From contig CM038705.1 of the NCBI GenBank assembly GCA_021613375.1, positions 8,951,095-9,015,094 on the forward strand: DNA of 64,000 nt, written 5' to 3'. This DNA comes from Megaleporinus macrocephalus. Lineage: Eukaryota; Chordata; Actinopteri; Characiformes; Anostomidae. Both the position numbers and the translations under genes were made by a program. Of this stretch, positions 11,130 through 22,108 are shown in pieces; the stretch's first letter is position 1; each line of letters opens with the position of its first letter. The notes below the pieces were generated by a model. That model was not told where the DNA came from, made no database searches, and worked only from the letters and a program-made list of their open reading frames with translations.

Positions 11130-13165
11130 TTCATGCACAGATTAGATTTCCATACGTATAGATTGGTTGTTTGTACGTACAGATTTGATTTTCGTACGTA
11201 CAGATTGGTTGTTCTTACGCACAGATTAGATTTCCGTACGTACAGATTGGTTGTTCGTACATACAGATTTGATTTTTCGTACGTACAGATTGGTTGTTCG
11301 TACGCACAGATTCGATTTTCGTACGTACAGATTGGTTGTTCGTGTGCACAGATTAGATTTTCGTACGTACAGATTGGTTGTTCGTGTGCACAGATTAGAT
11401 TTTCGTACATACAGATTGGTTGTTTGTATGTACAGATTTGATTTTTCGTACGTACAGATTGGTTGTTCGTATGCACAGATTCGATTTTCGTACGTACAGA
11501 TTGGTTGTTCGTGTGCACAGATTAGATTTTCGTACGTACAGATTGGTTGTTCGTGTGCACAGATTAGATTTTCGTACATACAGATTGGTTGTTTGTATGT
11601 ACAGATTTGATTTTCGTACGTACAGATTTGTTCCTTGTACGCACAGATTTTTTTCCGTACATACAGATTTGTTCTTCCTACATACAGATTTGATTTTTGT
11701 ACGTACAGATTGGTTGTTCGTACGTACAGATTTGATTTTCGTACGTACAGATTGGTTGTTCGTACGTACACATTGGTTGTTCGTACGTACAGATTAGATT
11801 TTCGTGCGTACAGATTGGTTGTTTGTATGCACAGATTTGATTTTCGTACGTACAGATTGGTTGTTCGTACATACAGATTTGATTTTCGTACGTACAGATT
11901 GGTTGTTCGTACGTACAGATTAGATTTTCGTGCGTACAGATTGGTTGTTTGTATGCACAGATTAGATTTTCGTTCGTACAGATTGGTTGTTCGTACATAC
12001 AGATTTGATTTTCGTACGTACAGATTGGTTGTTTTTATGCACAGATTAGATTTTCGTACGTAGAGATTGGTTGTTCGTACGTACAGATTGGTTGTTTCTA
12101 TGCTTAGATTAGATTTTTGTACATACAGGTTTGATGCTTATAGGCACAGATTTGATATTTTTGTACGTACAGATTTGTTGTTCACACGCACAGATTTGCT
12201 TTTCGTACGCACAGGTTGGTTGTTCGTGCGCACAGATTTGATTTTGTACATACAAATTTATTGTTTGTACATACAGATTAGATTTTTATACATACAGATT
12301 GGTTGTTCGTACGCACAGATTTGATTTTCGTACGTACGGATTGGTTGTTTGTATGCACAGATTCGATTTTTGTACACAGATTAGATTTTTGTACGTACAG
12401 ATTTGATTTTCATACGCGCATATTTGATTTTCGTATGTACAGATTACATTTTTGTATGTACAGATTGGTTGTTCGTACGCACAGATTAGATTTTCGTACA
12501 TACAGATTTGATGTTCGTACATACAGATTTGATGTTCGTACACAGATTTGGTATTTTCAAACATACAGATTTGTTGTTCGTACGCACAGGTTGGTTGTTC
12601 GTACGCACAGATTAAATTTTCGTACGCACAGATTTGATTTTTGTACGTACAGATTTGACTTTTGTACACAAAGATTTGATTTTCGTACGTACAGATTAGA
12701 TTTTCGTATGTACAGATTGATTGTTCGAACACACAGATTAGATTTCCGTACGTACAGATTCGATTTTTGTACATACAGATTTGTTGTTCGAACACACAGA
12801 TTTGATTTTCGTACATACAGATTTGATGTTCGTACACACCGATTTGATTTTCGTACGTACAGATTAGATTTTCGTATGTACTGATTGGTTGTTCGAACAT
12901 ACAGATTAGATTTTCGTACATACAGATTTGATTTTCATACACACAGATTTGTTCTTCGTACGTACAGATTTCTTGTTCTTACGTGCAGATTTGTTCTTAT
13001 ATACAGATTTGATTTTCATACACAGATTTGTTCTTCGTACGTACAGATTTGTTCTTCGTACGTACAGATTTGTTGTTCTTATATACAGATTTGATTTTCG
13101 TACTCACAGATTTGATTTTCGTACGTACAGATTTGTGATTTGTAAAGACAGATCTGTTTTTGAAG
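11130..13165. repeat. 21/42-bp CGTACGTACAG minisatellite, array 1
   Basis: About 97 monomers of 21 bp. Two monomer types, cagattggttgttcgtacgt(a) and cagatttgattttcgtacgt(a), mostly alternate to give a 42-bp dimer. Longer periodicities are visible: 126 bp (cgtgcgtac at 11803 and 11929) and about 169 bp (cgtgtgcacag at 11341 and 11510). The core is palindromic (cgtacg). Many units carry tg or ca in place of cg, the signature of methylated CpG decay. All long open frames in it are by-products of the 21-bp period. Confidence 0.95.
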
Positions 13166-13184
13166 GAACAGATTTGCTCTCTGT

Positions 13185-13229
13185 CATTGTGTAGTCACAA
13201 CAGAGTTGTAGTCTGTAGGCCGAGTTGTG
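13185..13229 (+). repeat. Array-flanking direct repeat, right
   Basis: It matches the block at 11038-11102 with a 20-bp deletion between its two halves. The 60 bp before it (tttgtgatttgtaaagacag, then a tgaaggaacaga motif, then ttgctctctgt) are repeated at the right end of the second array at 15510-15575, so both array ends share ancestry. Confidence 0.7.
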
Positions 13230-13289
13230 TCGTTTATTTTTTTAAAACATTGAAAAGCAAAAATGAAATTCCCACAGACACCACTATTT

Positions 13290-13450
13290 ACAGTGTCTTG
13301 TGGAAGTCCTTCCTGGGAGAGTGGGAGATGTTATAGCTGCAGAAGGAGGCAACTCTAAGTTATTATCCCTGGTTTTGGAATGGGATGTCCAACAAGCTCC
13401 TATAGATGTGATTATCATGTGTCCACATACTTTTGGCCACAGTAGCCACA
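13290..13450 (+). mobile_element. Tc1-like transposon relic, 3' end
   Basis: On the + strand, 13303-13440 reads as the last part of a Tc1-type transposase (PGRVGDVIAAEGG, corresponding to the usual PxRVxAVIxAKGG near the C terminus) followed by the family's usual 3' terminal sequence gtccacatacttttggccac. The usual stop after the GG motif is lost. Only the 3' tip is present. It lies about 90 bp upstream of the candidate exon at 13538. Confidence 0.7.
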
Positions 13451-13537
13451 ATATAATGCATTTCTCCTCCTATCTGTTTCTGTTTTTGTCTGTCTCTATC
13501 TTTCTGCCCCTGTTTCCCCTCCCGCCTGTCCACTCAG

Positions 13538-13760
13538 AGCGCTCCAGCAGCAGATCAGGTTGGATTCCGTTGGTCTGGTGTTGTTGGTGGATCGGCACCT
13601 GATGAATAAAACTGCTCTTGTCCTCCTCTCTCAAAGCCGCAGTGTGGGAGAGGAGCACATGGCCTCAATGGCCGTCTGTCAGCTGCAGTGTCTGAAAGCC
13701 TCGCTCCAGCTTTTTACAGTAGCACCGTGGCATCAAGAGCACAGCCTGTCCCGGCTCTGA
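13538..13760 (+). CDS. Candidate terminal coding exon, gene unrecognised
   Basis: A roughly 50-nt polypyrimidine tract (13485-13535) ends in the acceptor cactcag. From there a frame stays open for 74 codons to TGA at 13758-13760. The peptide is mixed and globular-looking, with segments LDSVGLVLLVDRHLMNK and SMAVCQLQCLKASLQLF, unlike the low-complexity frames elsewhere. Base composition is more GC-rich than the flanks. The exon starts in split-codon phase (one base, A, before GCG). I infer a last coding exon of a + strand gene whose earlier exons lie upstream. A pseudogene fragment is possible. I do not recognise the family. If real, the 11.1-13.2-kb minisatellite sits in its last intron. Confidence 0.5.
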
Positions 13761-13985
13761 AGGAGAATACACACGGGAACACACACACACACACACGGAA
13801 TGCTAATGCCAAAGTCAAAGTAAGGACAGGACGAGTTTGGAGGCTTCATGAAAAAGGACACAATATCCTCATGGAAGACCCAGTGGACGAGTAGTCTCGG
13901 TTAACAGTGGACAGATTCAGTCCTCGTACAAAAAAATGTGAAAAATTTGATCTTCTGCGATTTATTCGTCAGGTGAACAGTTCTG
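13761..13985. other. Possible 3' untranslated sequence
   Basis: Sequence after the candidate stop codon, including a short (CA)n at 13780-13796. No AATAAA is visible before the second minisatellite begins. Nothing else recognised. Confidence 0.3.
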
Positions 13986-13989
13986 CTCA

Positions 13990-15512
13990 TCATGCTTACA
14001 AATTTATTCTTCGTACGTACAGATTTATTCTTCCTACGTACAGATTTATTCTTCACACGTACAGATTTATTCTGTGTACATGCAGATTGCTTTTCATACA
14101 TACAGATTTCTTCTTTGTATGTTAATATTTCTTCCAAGTACAGATTTGCTTTTCATAAGTACAGATTTGATTTCAGTATGTACAGATTTGTTCTTCATAT
14201 GTTAATATTTGTTCCAAGTACTAATTTGATTTTTGAACATACAGATTTGATTTCAGTACGTACAGATTTGTTCTTCATATGTTAAAATTTGTTACAAGTA
14301 CTGATTTGATTTCCGTATGTACAGGTTTGATTTTAGTACATACAGATTTGATTTCAATACGTACAGATTTGATTTTCGTATGTACAGATTTAATTTTCAT
14401 ATGTACAGATTTTATTTTAATATGTACAGATTTGATTTTCGTTTGTACAGATTTGTTTTTCATATGAACAGATTTGATTTTCATATGTACAGATTTGATT
14501 TTCATATGTACAGATTTGATTTTCGTATGTATAGATTTGTTTTTCATATGTACAAATTTGATTTTCGTATGTACAGATTTGTTTTTCATATGTACAAATT
14601 TGATTTTCGTATGTATAGATTTGTTTTTCGTATGTGCAGATTTGATTTTCGTATGTACAGATTTGTTTTTCGTATGTACAGATTTGATTTTCGTATGTAC
14701 AGATTTGATTTTCGTATCTATAGATTAGATTTTCGTATGTACAGATTTGATTTTCGTATGTATAAATTAGATTTTCGTATCTATAGATTTGATTTTCATA
14801 TGTACAGATTTGATTTCAGTACGTAAAGATTTTTTTTGTATGGACAGATTTGTTTTTCGTTTGTACAGATTTGATTTCAGTACTTAAAGATTTGATTTTT
14901 GTATGTACAGATTTGTTTTTCGTATGTACAGATTTGATTTCCATATGTATAGATTCATTTGTCGTACATATAGATTTGATTTTCGTACAGACAGATTTGA
15001 TTTTCATACGTACAGATTTGTTGTTTGAACGTACAGATTTGATTTTCGTACATACCGATTTGATTTCAGTACGTAAAGATTAGATTTTCGTACGTACAGA
15101 TTTGTTGTTCATATGTACAGATTTGATTTCAGTACGTACACATTTTATTTTTGTACGTACAGATTTTATTTTCGTACGTACAGATTTGTTCTTCGTACGT
15201 ACAGATTAGATTTTTGTACGTACAGATTTATTCTTCGTACATACAAATTTTTGTACGTACAGATTTGATTTTTGTATGTACAGATTTGTTTTTCATATGT
15301 ACAGATTTGATTTCAGTACGTACAGATTAGTTTTTTGTACGTACATATTAGATTTTTGTACCTACAGTTTGTTTGTAATACGTACAGACTTATTTTTCAT
15401 ATGTACAGATTTGTTTTTTGTACGTACAGATGTATTCTTCGTACGTACAGATTTGTTCTTTGTATGTACAGATTTGTTTTTCGTACATACAGATGTATTC
15501 TTCGTACGTACA
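13990..15512. repeat. 21-bp CGTATGTACAG minisatellite, array 2
   Basis: About 72 monomers of the family at 11130-13165, in the same orientation, mostly cagatttgattttcgtatgt(a) with ttgtttttc variants. Here the second CpG is nearly always TpG, so this array has lost more CpG than array 1. That points to older age or heavier germline methylation. It ends in the tttgtgatttgta-type tail shared with array 1. Confidence 0.93.
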
Positions 15513-15830
15513 GAGTTGTGATTTGTAGAGGCTGGTCTGGTGTTTGAAGGAACATGTCTGCTCTCTGTATTTACAGATTTCTGGTGGGATGCTTGTACAG
15601 AAGAACACAAAGGCCTTGCAGAAGAACCCGTGTACAAACTGTTTTTGAGAATAGAACTGCTAGTGAGGTAGTTCATCTGCATATCAATAAAGCGCTGCAC
15701 TCCTGTGTGTCATGTTAGTAGCAGGCTAGCATAACAGACAGCCATTTAGTGTAACATATGCACTTGCCTGAGGCCTCTACTTCTGGAGTAATGGAGAAGG
15801 TCATGCTTGCCTGCCTTATGATAAATGAAT
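15513..15830. other. Array tail and spacer
   Basis: It starts with the tail block shared with 13120-13185. It then has a possible acceptor (tctctgtatttacag at 15564-15578) followed by 46 codons open on the + strand to a TAG near 15716. The peptide is basic and unremarkable, so I do not call an exon. Confidence 0.35.
15686..15691 (+). promoter_or_regulatory. Possible polyadenylation signal AATAAA
   Basis: AATAAA in the context catatcaataaagcgctgca, followed within 30 bp by a tgtgtgt-like GT-rich element. If the exon at 13538 is real, this is the first well-placed signal downstream, which would put the second minisatellite in the 3' untranslated region. The hexamer alone is weak evidence. Confidence 0.22.
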
Positions 15831-16230
15831 GACGCTTTATTTCATATTTCATCACACGCAGGCCGCTCTCCACGCAGGACGCTCTCCAGACAGGCCGCTC
15901 TCCTTCGCTTTCTTACGGCGGGCCGTGTTCTGGAGAGCAGAACAGAACACACAGCATTTCATGAATAAGAATGCAGCAGGAGGCCTCATGGAGAGAGGGA
16001 GAGAGAGAGAGAGAGAAATGAAGAGAGAAAGAGGGAGCAAGAGGTAGAGACAGATGGAGAGAGAGTCTTTCTAATGCAACCAGCCATGAGCATGTAGGAG
16101 TTCTGCTCTTTCAGCATCAATTTGTCTCTCTTTTCTGTTCACCTCACTGTTCTGTTCTTTCTTCTGTTCTCTCTTGTCTTCTTACTCTTCTGTCTCACAC
16201 TGTGTCTCTTTTTCTCCTCGTGTCTTATCT
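15831..16230. other. Non-repetitive spacer with GA-rich patch
   Basis: A small local repeat of gcaggacgctctcc / acaggccgctctcc lies at 15860-15903, and a GA-rich patch at 15990-16060. No gene supported. Confidence 0.4.
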
Positions 16231-16239
16231 CCATGACTT

Positions 16240-17275
16240 TTTCTCTTCTCTACATTTCTCTTCTTGTCTCCTCTGTTCTCTCTCTACATTTCTTTTCTTA
16301 TCTCTTTCTTTCTCTTTTCTTTTCTCTCCTATCTCTACATTTCTCTTCTCATCTCATTTTTTATTCTCTCTTGCCTCTACATTTCTCTTCTCATCCCTTC
16401 TGTTCTCTTTTCTTCTTCTCTTTCCTATCTCGACATTTCTCTTCTCATCCCTTCTGTTCTCTTTTCTTTTTCTCTTTCCTATCTTGACATTTCTCTTCTC
16501 ATCTCTTCTGTTCTCTTTTCTTTTTCTTATTTCTGTCTTTACGTTTCTCTTCTCGTCTTTTCTGTTCTCTTTTCTTCTTCTCTCTTTTGCCTCTACATTT
16601 CTCTAATCATCTCTTCTGTTCTCTTTTCTTCTTCTCTCTCCTGTCTCTACATTTCTCTTCTCATCCCTTCTGTTCTCTTTTCTTTTTCTCATTCCTGCCA
16701 CTACATTTCTTCTCTCATCTCTTCTGATGAGAACTCTTCTTTTCCTTTTTTCTTCTTCTTTTTCCTGCCTCTACATTTCTCTTCTCATCTCATCTCTTCT
16801 GTTCTCTTTTCTTTTTCTTATTCCTGCCTCTACATTTCTCTTCTCATCTCTTCTGTTCTCTTTTCTTTTTCTCATTCCTGCCTCCACATTTCTCTTCTCA
16901 TCCCTTCTGTTCTCTTTTCTTCTTCTCTTTCCTATCTCGACATTTCTCTTCTCATCCCTTCTGTTCTCTTTTCTTTTTCTTATTTCTGTCTCTACGTTTC
17001 TCTTCTCGTCTTTTCTGTTCTCTTTTCTTCTTCTCTCTCCTGTCTCTACATTTCTCTTCTCATCTCCTCTGTTCTCTTTTCTTCTTCTCTTTCCTATCTC
17101 TACATTTCTCTTCTCATCTCCTCTGTTCTCTTTTCTTCTTCTCTCTCCTGCCTCTATTTTTATCTTCTCATCTCTTCTTTTGTCTTTTCTTCTTATCTCT
17201 CCTGTCTCTACATTTCTCTTTTCTTGTCTTCTCTTTTCTTCTTATCATTCCTGTCTTCTCTACATTTCTCTAATG
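16240..17275. repeat. 54-bp pyrimidine-rich minisatellite
   Basis: About 19 units of a 54-bp CT-rich repeat containing tacatttctcttctcatccc then ttctgttctcttttcttctt. The block near 16420-16590 is repeated near 16930-17060, so a multi-unit segment has been duplicated. The long Ser/Phe/Leu open frame over it reflects composition and period. Confidence 0.9.
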
Positions 17276-17640
17276 TCTTGCAGATTTTCTTTTTCTTCTT
17301 CTCTTGTCTCTTTTTCTCTTTTCGTTTCACTTCTGTCCATATTTTTGTCTGTTCTGTAGTTTGTCTCTTCTTCTCTCATTTCCTGTTCTCCGTTCTTTTG
17401 TTCTTTTTTCTTTTCTGTCTATTTCTCTTTAATCTTGCTGTGTTTCATTTCAACTCTTTTGCTTATCTGTTCTTCACTATTTCTTCTTTTTACTTGTTTT
17501 TCTCTTTTCTTCTCTTTTCTTTTTATTCTCTTCTCTTCAATTGTATTATCCTCTTTTCTCTTCTACTGTCTTTTCCTCTTTTTGATTTTTCTTTTTGTTC
17601 TTTTCTTCTCTCCTCTTCTGTTAATCTGTGCTTGATTGTG
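17276..17640. repeat. CT-rich low-complexity tail
   Basis: T/C-rich sequence continuing the pyrimidine strand bias of the 54-bp array but without a clear period. Confidence 0.75.
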
Positions 17641-18029
17641 CTAATCTTGTCAGAGTAATTAGTGAATAATGTGTCATTGTCGACCACCTCGTTTGGGGGG
17701 CAGGGAGACTGTGGTGGTAGTTTAGGCTGAGACAGTTACCCAGAGGCAGCGTGGACATATGGTTTATTCCCTGTGTGTGGGTGTGCATTCAGATGAGGCC
17801 GACAGTGGACTGTGCTAACATATGACCTTTAGAGCTGTCGCATTTCGTAGCTTCCTCAGGACACGCTATAGCGCCCAGCCGTGTCACGTTACAGCCCGGC
17901 TGAACTGAACCAACACAATGCCCTGACGACAGACACTCGCTGGGTTTACCAGCAGATAGTGTGAATGTGCCGCTCCACAGTCGCCAACTGTCCTCCAGCA
18001 GGACATAGTAGTAGACATAGATAGTATAT
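17641..18029. other. Non-repetitive, relatively GC-rich island between arrays
   Basis: About 390 bp of mixed sequence with several CpGs. On the reverse strand an open stretch of about 70 codons ends at 17789 and is followed by AATAAA (reverse complement of tttatt at 17762-17767), which could suggest a 3' end. The acceptor candidate is poor and the peptide is unrecognised, so no gene is called. Confidence 0.35.
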
Positions 18030-19672
18030 AGGAAATGCAAGGTTGGTGTTTCTAATAAAGTGGCCAGTGAGTAGAAGTTCAAGGTTGGGGTTTCCAATAA
18101 CGTGGCCAGTGAGTAGAAGTCCAAGGTCGGGGTTTCCAATAACGTGGCCAGTGAGTAGAAGTCCAAGGTTGGGGTTTCCAATAACGTGGCCAGTGAGTAG
18201 AAGTACAAGGTTGGGGTTTCTAATAAAGTGGCCAGTGTGTAAAAGTCCAGGGTTGGTATTTCTAATAAAGTGGCCAGTGAGTAAGAGTTCAAGGTTGGGG
18301 TTTCCAATAACGTGGCCAGTGAGTAGAAGTACAAGGTTGAGGTTTCCAATAACGTGGCCAGTGAGTAGAACTACAAGATTGGTGTTTCTAATAAAGTGGC
18401 CAGTGAGTAGAAGTCCCAGGTTGGGGTTTCTAATAACGTGGCCAGTTAGTGGAAGTTCAAGGTTGGTGTTTCTAATAAAGTGGCCAATGAGTAGAAGTCC
18501 AAGGTTGAGGTTTCTAGTAAAGTGGCCAGTGTGTAGAAGTCCAAGGTTGGGGCTTCTAAAAAAGTGGCCAGTGAGTAGAAGTACAAGATTGGTGTTTCTA
18601 ATAAAGTGGCCAGTTAGTGGAAGTTCAAGGTTGGGGTTTCCAGTACAGTGGCCAGTAAGTGGAAGTTCAAGGTTGGTGTTTCAAATAAAGTGGCCAGTTA
18701 GTGGAAGTCCAAGGCTGCTGTTTCTAGTAAAGTGGCCAGTGAGTAGAAGTCCAAGGTTGGTGTTTCTAATAAAGTGGCCAGTTAGTGGAAGTCCAAGGCT
18801 GCTGTTTCTAGTAAAGTGGCCAGTGAGTAGAAGTCCAAGGCTGGTGTTTCTAATAAAGTGGCCAGTTAGTGGAAGTTCAAGGTTGGTGTTTCTAATAAAG
18901 TGGCCAATGAGTAGAAGTCTAAGGTTGAGGTTTCTAGTAAATTGGCCAGTGTGTAGAAGTCCAAGGTTGGGGCTTCTAAAAAGTGGCCAGTGAGTAGAAG
19001 TCCAAGTTTGGTGTTTCAAATAAAGTGGCCAGTTAGTGGAAGTCCAAGGTTGGTGTTTCTAATAAAGTGGTCAGTGAGTAGGAGTCCAAGGTTGGGGTTT
19101 CTAATAAAGTGGCCAATGAGTAGATGTCCAAGGTTGGTGTTTCTAACAAAGTGGTCAGTGAGTAGGAGTCCAAGGTTGGTGTTTCTAATAAAGTGGCCAA
19201 TGAGTAGATGTCCAAGGTTGGTGTTTCTAATAAATTGGCCAGTTAGTGGAAGTCCAAGGTTGGTGTTTCTAATAAAGTGGCCAGTTAGTAGAAGTCTAAG
19301 GTTGGTATTTCTAGTAAAGTGGCCAGTGAGTAGTTGTCCAAGGTTGGTGTTTCTAATAAATTGGCCAGTTAGTGGAAGTCCAAGGTTGGTGTTTCTAATA
19401 AAGTGGCCAGTTAGTAGAAGTCTAAGGTTGGTATTTCTAGTAAAGTGGCCAGTGAGTAGAAGTCCAAGGTAGGTGTTTCTAATAAAGTGGCCAGTGAGTA
19501 GAAGTACAAGGTTGGTGTTTCTAATATAGTGGCCAGTTAGTAGAAGCCTAACTTGATGTTTCTAGTAAAATGGCTAATGAATAGATGTCCAAGGTTGGAG
19601 TGTCCAGTAAAGTAGCCAGTTAGTGGAAGTCTAAAGTTGGTGTTTCTAATAAAGTGGCCAGTGAGTGTAATG
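18030..19672. repeat. 42-bp minisatellite derived from a transposon end, array 1
   Basis: About 39 units of gtttctaataaagtggccag followed by tgagtagaagtccaaggttg(g). The unit core, and the last unit which runs on as taataaagtggccagtgagt(gta), match the terminal sequence of a very common fish DNA element as I remember it. I infer that the array grew from a transposon terminus. Multi-unit duplications are visible (for example 19226-19330 and 19346-19450). Open frames of 14-residue period are by-products. Confidence 0.92.
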
Positions 19673-20277
19673 TGTTTCTAATATTCGTGCTAGGCATTAG
19701 GCTTATTTTTCAGATGGATTACTTCTAGTAGCAGTTCTGTGCTTCAACCTCTTAATCTGTAAGAAGAGCTTATTACTGATTTCATCTTAAAGCTTATTAT
19801 TCAGTAACTAGTATAAAAGTGTGGTTAAATGTAGGTCCTTACAGTCTAAGAGCTTAATTCCCGGCTTTAGATATGGTAATTAAATACTATCCCCATTCTT
19901 CTGTTCAGGCATTAACATAACAAGAAGAGGAGCCGGCAGTCTTTAAGACGACGTCTGAGCTCTTTCTAGGCCCAATCCTGCTTAAACATTTGTTCTTTGC
20001 AGCCACCCCAGAGTCTGGAGAGCTCAGTCTCCCTGAATGGGTTTGGGATTATTTGGATTGTGAGAAGCAGAAAACGCTAAACCAGCTTCTGAGACTGAAC
20101 TTTGGAGGCGATTCTCTGAGAAACTGAAAGTGAGTCTCCTAATAAGAATGGAAGCTGTAATGTTCTGTTAAATAAATATTTTCTGCTTTTGTCCAGACAC
20201 TATTTTTTTTAAGCTTCACATTTTTTTTAGATGTTGGTTCAAACATTCAAAACTAAACTACAATTATCAGCAGAACC
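19673..20277. other. Spacer between the two 42-bp arrays
   Basis: AT-rich at first, then a stretch at about 19920-20165 (tttgggattatttggattgt, then gagactgaactttggaggcg) that resembles interspersed fish repeat sequence I have seen but cannot assign. No exon supported. Confidence 0.35.
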
Positions 20278-20284
20278 TTAAGAA

Positions 20285-20955
20285 ATAGTTAATGGAAGTT
20301 CAGAGTTGGTGTGACCAATAAAATGGCCAGTTAGTAGAAGTTCTGGGTTGGTGTTTCCAATAAAGTGGCCAGTTAGTGGATGTACAAGATAGGTGTTTCC
20401 AATAAAGTGGCCAGTTAGTGGATGTACAAGATTGGTGTTTCCAGTAAAGTGGCAATTTGTGACTGTACAAGGTAGGTGTTTCCAATAAAGTGGCCAGTTA
20501 GTGGAAGTACAAGGTTGTTGTTTCCAATAATGTGGCCAGTTTGTAGAAGTACAAGGTTGGTGTTTCCAATAAAGTGGCCAGGTAGTGGAAATCCGAGGTT
20601 GGTGTTTCCAACAAAGTGGCCAGTTAGTGGATGTACAAGATTGGTGTTTCCAATAAAGTGGCCAGTTAGTGGATGTACAAGATTGGTGTTTCCAGTAAAG
20701 TGGCAATTTGTGACTGTACAAGGTAGGTGTTTCCAATAAAGTGGCCAGTTAGTGGAAGTACAAGGTTGTTGTTTCCAATAAAGTGACCAGTTAGTGGAAG
20801 TCCAAGGTTGGTGTTTCCAATAAAGTGACCAGTTAGTGGAAGTACAACGTTGGTGTTTCCAATAAAGTGACCAGATAGTGGAAGTCCAAGGTTGGTGTTT
20901 CCAATAAAGTGGCCAGTTAGTGGAAGTACAAGGTTGGTGTTTCCAGTCAAGTGGC
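20285..20955. repeat. 42-bp minisatellite, array 2
   Basis: About 16 units of the 18.0-19.7-kb family, with subfamily differences (gtttccaataaagtggccag then ttagtggaagtacaaggttg). A multi-unit block ending in the aberrant unit ggcaatttgtgactgtacaa is present twice (about 20450 and 20700). The array stops where a G-rich repeat begins. Confidence 0.92.
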
Positions 20956-21043
20956 CAGGTCTGAGGGGTCTTGGGGGTCTGAGGGGTCTGGGGGGTCTGA
21001 GGGGTCTTGGGGGTCTGAGGGGTCTGAGGGGGTCTGAGGGGTT
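20956..21043 (+). repeat. G-rich 10-bp repeat, quadruplex candidate
   Basis: Nine or so copies of gtctgagggg / gtcttggggg in 88 bp, giving at least eight runs of four or more G on the + strand with short loops. That fits the usual intramolecular G-quadruplex pattern. It begins exactly where the 42-bp array ends. Confidence 0.85.
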
Positions 21044-21134
21044 AAACAGCTTTTCTTACCCCCTTGGCCCGCCACTGCTTTCCTCAAGAGCTCAAACACT
21101 CACTTCTTTAAGTGCCCTTCTTTCTAGTTCACTC
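21044..21134. other. Short mixed spacer
   Basis: About 90 bp of mixed sequence between the G-rich repeat and the pyrimidine tract. Nothing recognised. Confidence 0.4.
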
Positions 21135-22016
21135 TCTTAGCGTCATCCACTCTTAGCTCTCTATTCTTTTACCCCACATCCCTCTCTCTCCCTCCCCTTC
21201 TGCCCCTTATTCTCTCTCTCACTCTATCATTCTTTCATTACCCTGCTCTCTCTCTCACTCCATCTCTTTTATTCTTTTTCCCCTTTTTCCCCTCACTGCC
21301 TCTCTTTTTCTGTCTCCAGCTCTTTTCTTATCCTCTCTCTGCTTTCTCTCTTACTCTCACTCCTTCTCTTAATTCTTTCTTTCTTTCTTCCTTTTATTCT
21401 TTCTCCCTCTTTCACTCTCTATCTCTATTTTTTACTTCTCCCTTCTCTTTCTCTTTTTCATTTCTTTCTCACACCCTCTCATTCTCTTTCTCTATTTTCT
21501 CTTTCCCCAATCTTTTCTCATTCTCTCTCTCCTTTCTGTCTTACTCTCACTCTCGTTCTGTTCTTTTTCCTTTTTTCTTTCTGACAGTCCTTCTCTTATT
21601 TCTTTCTTTCACTCAATATTTTTATACTCAATCTCTCTCTCATTCTCACTCTCTTACTCGCTTGCCTATTCTTACTCCTCCCTTTTTCTTTCTCTCTCAC
21701 TCCCTTATTCTCTCTTCCTTTCTTTTTTCTTACTCTCACTTATTCTTTTTCTCTTTAACATTCTTTTTTCTCACTCTTTCTTACTCTGTCACTCTCCTGC
21801 TTCTGTCTTTCTTTCTTTTTATCCTTTCAATCCCTTTTTCATACTCTCTCACTCGTTCTCTCATCGTCTCTCTATACCCCTCCATTTCTCTCTACTACTA
21901 TGATTATCTTTCTCTCCCTCTTTCTGCTCCTTCTCTCCCTCTCTTCCCTTTATGCCTCTCCCCATTCTCTGTTTCTCTCACTTTCACTTTTTTCTCTCTC
22001 CTTCTCCCTCTTCCTG

Positions 22017-22101
<85 letters not shown>

Positions 22102-22108
22102 GCCCCCC
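21135..22108. repeat. Polypyrimidine tract with (CT)n microsatellite
   Basis: Irregular CT-rich sequence ends in an almost pure (CT)n of about 84 bp at 22016-22099. Open frames here on both strands are low-complexity Ser/Leu or Arg/Glu and are not genes. Confidence 0.92.

Noticed and set aside
11072..13194. Many overlapping open frames with a 7- or 14-residue Arg/Tyr/Phe or Asn/Cys/Glu period
   Set aside because: By-products of the 21-bp minisatellite, open on both strands.
16264..17658. 464-codon open frame with membrane-protein-like Phe/Leu/Ser content
   Set aside because: Product of the 54-bp pyrimidine-rich minisatellite and its CT-rich tail.
17762..18029. Reverse-strand 3' exon with AATAAA downstream
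   Set aside because: Acceptor is poor, the upstream frame is minisatellite, and the peptide has no recognisable features.
18043..19472. Repeated KWPVSRSPRLVFLI-type peptide of 316 and 160 codons
   Set aside because: A 42-bp period gives a 14-residue repeat on both strands. The units derive from transposon-end sequence.
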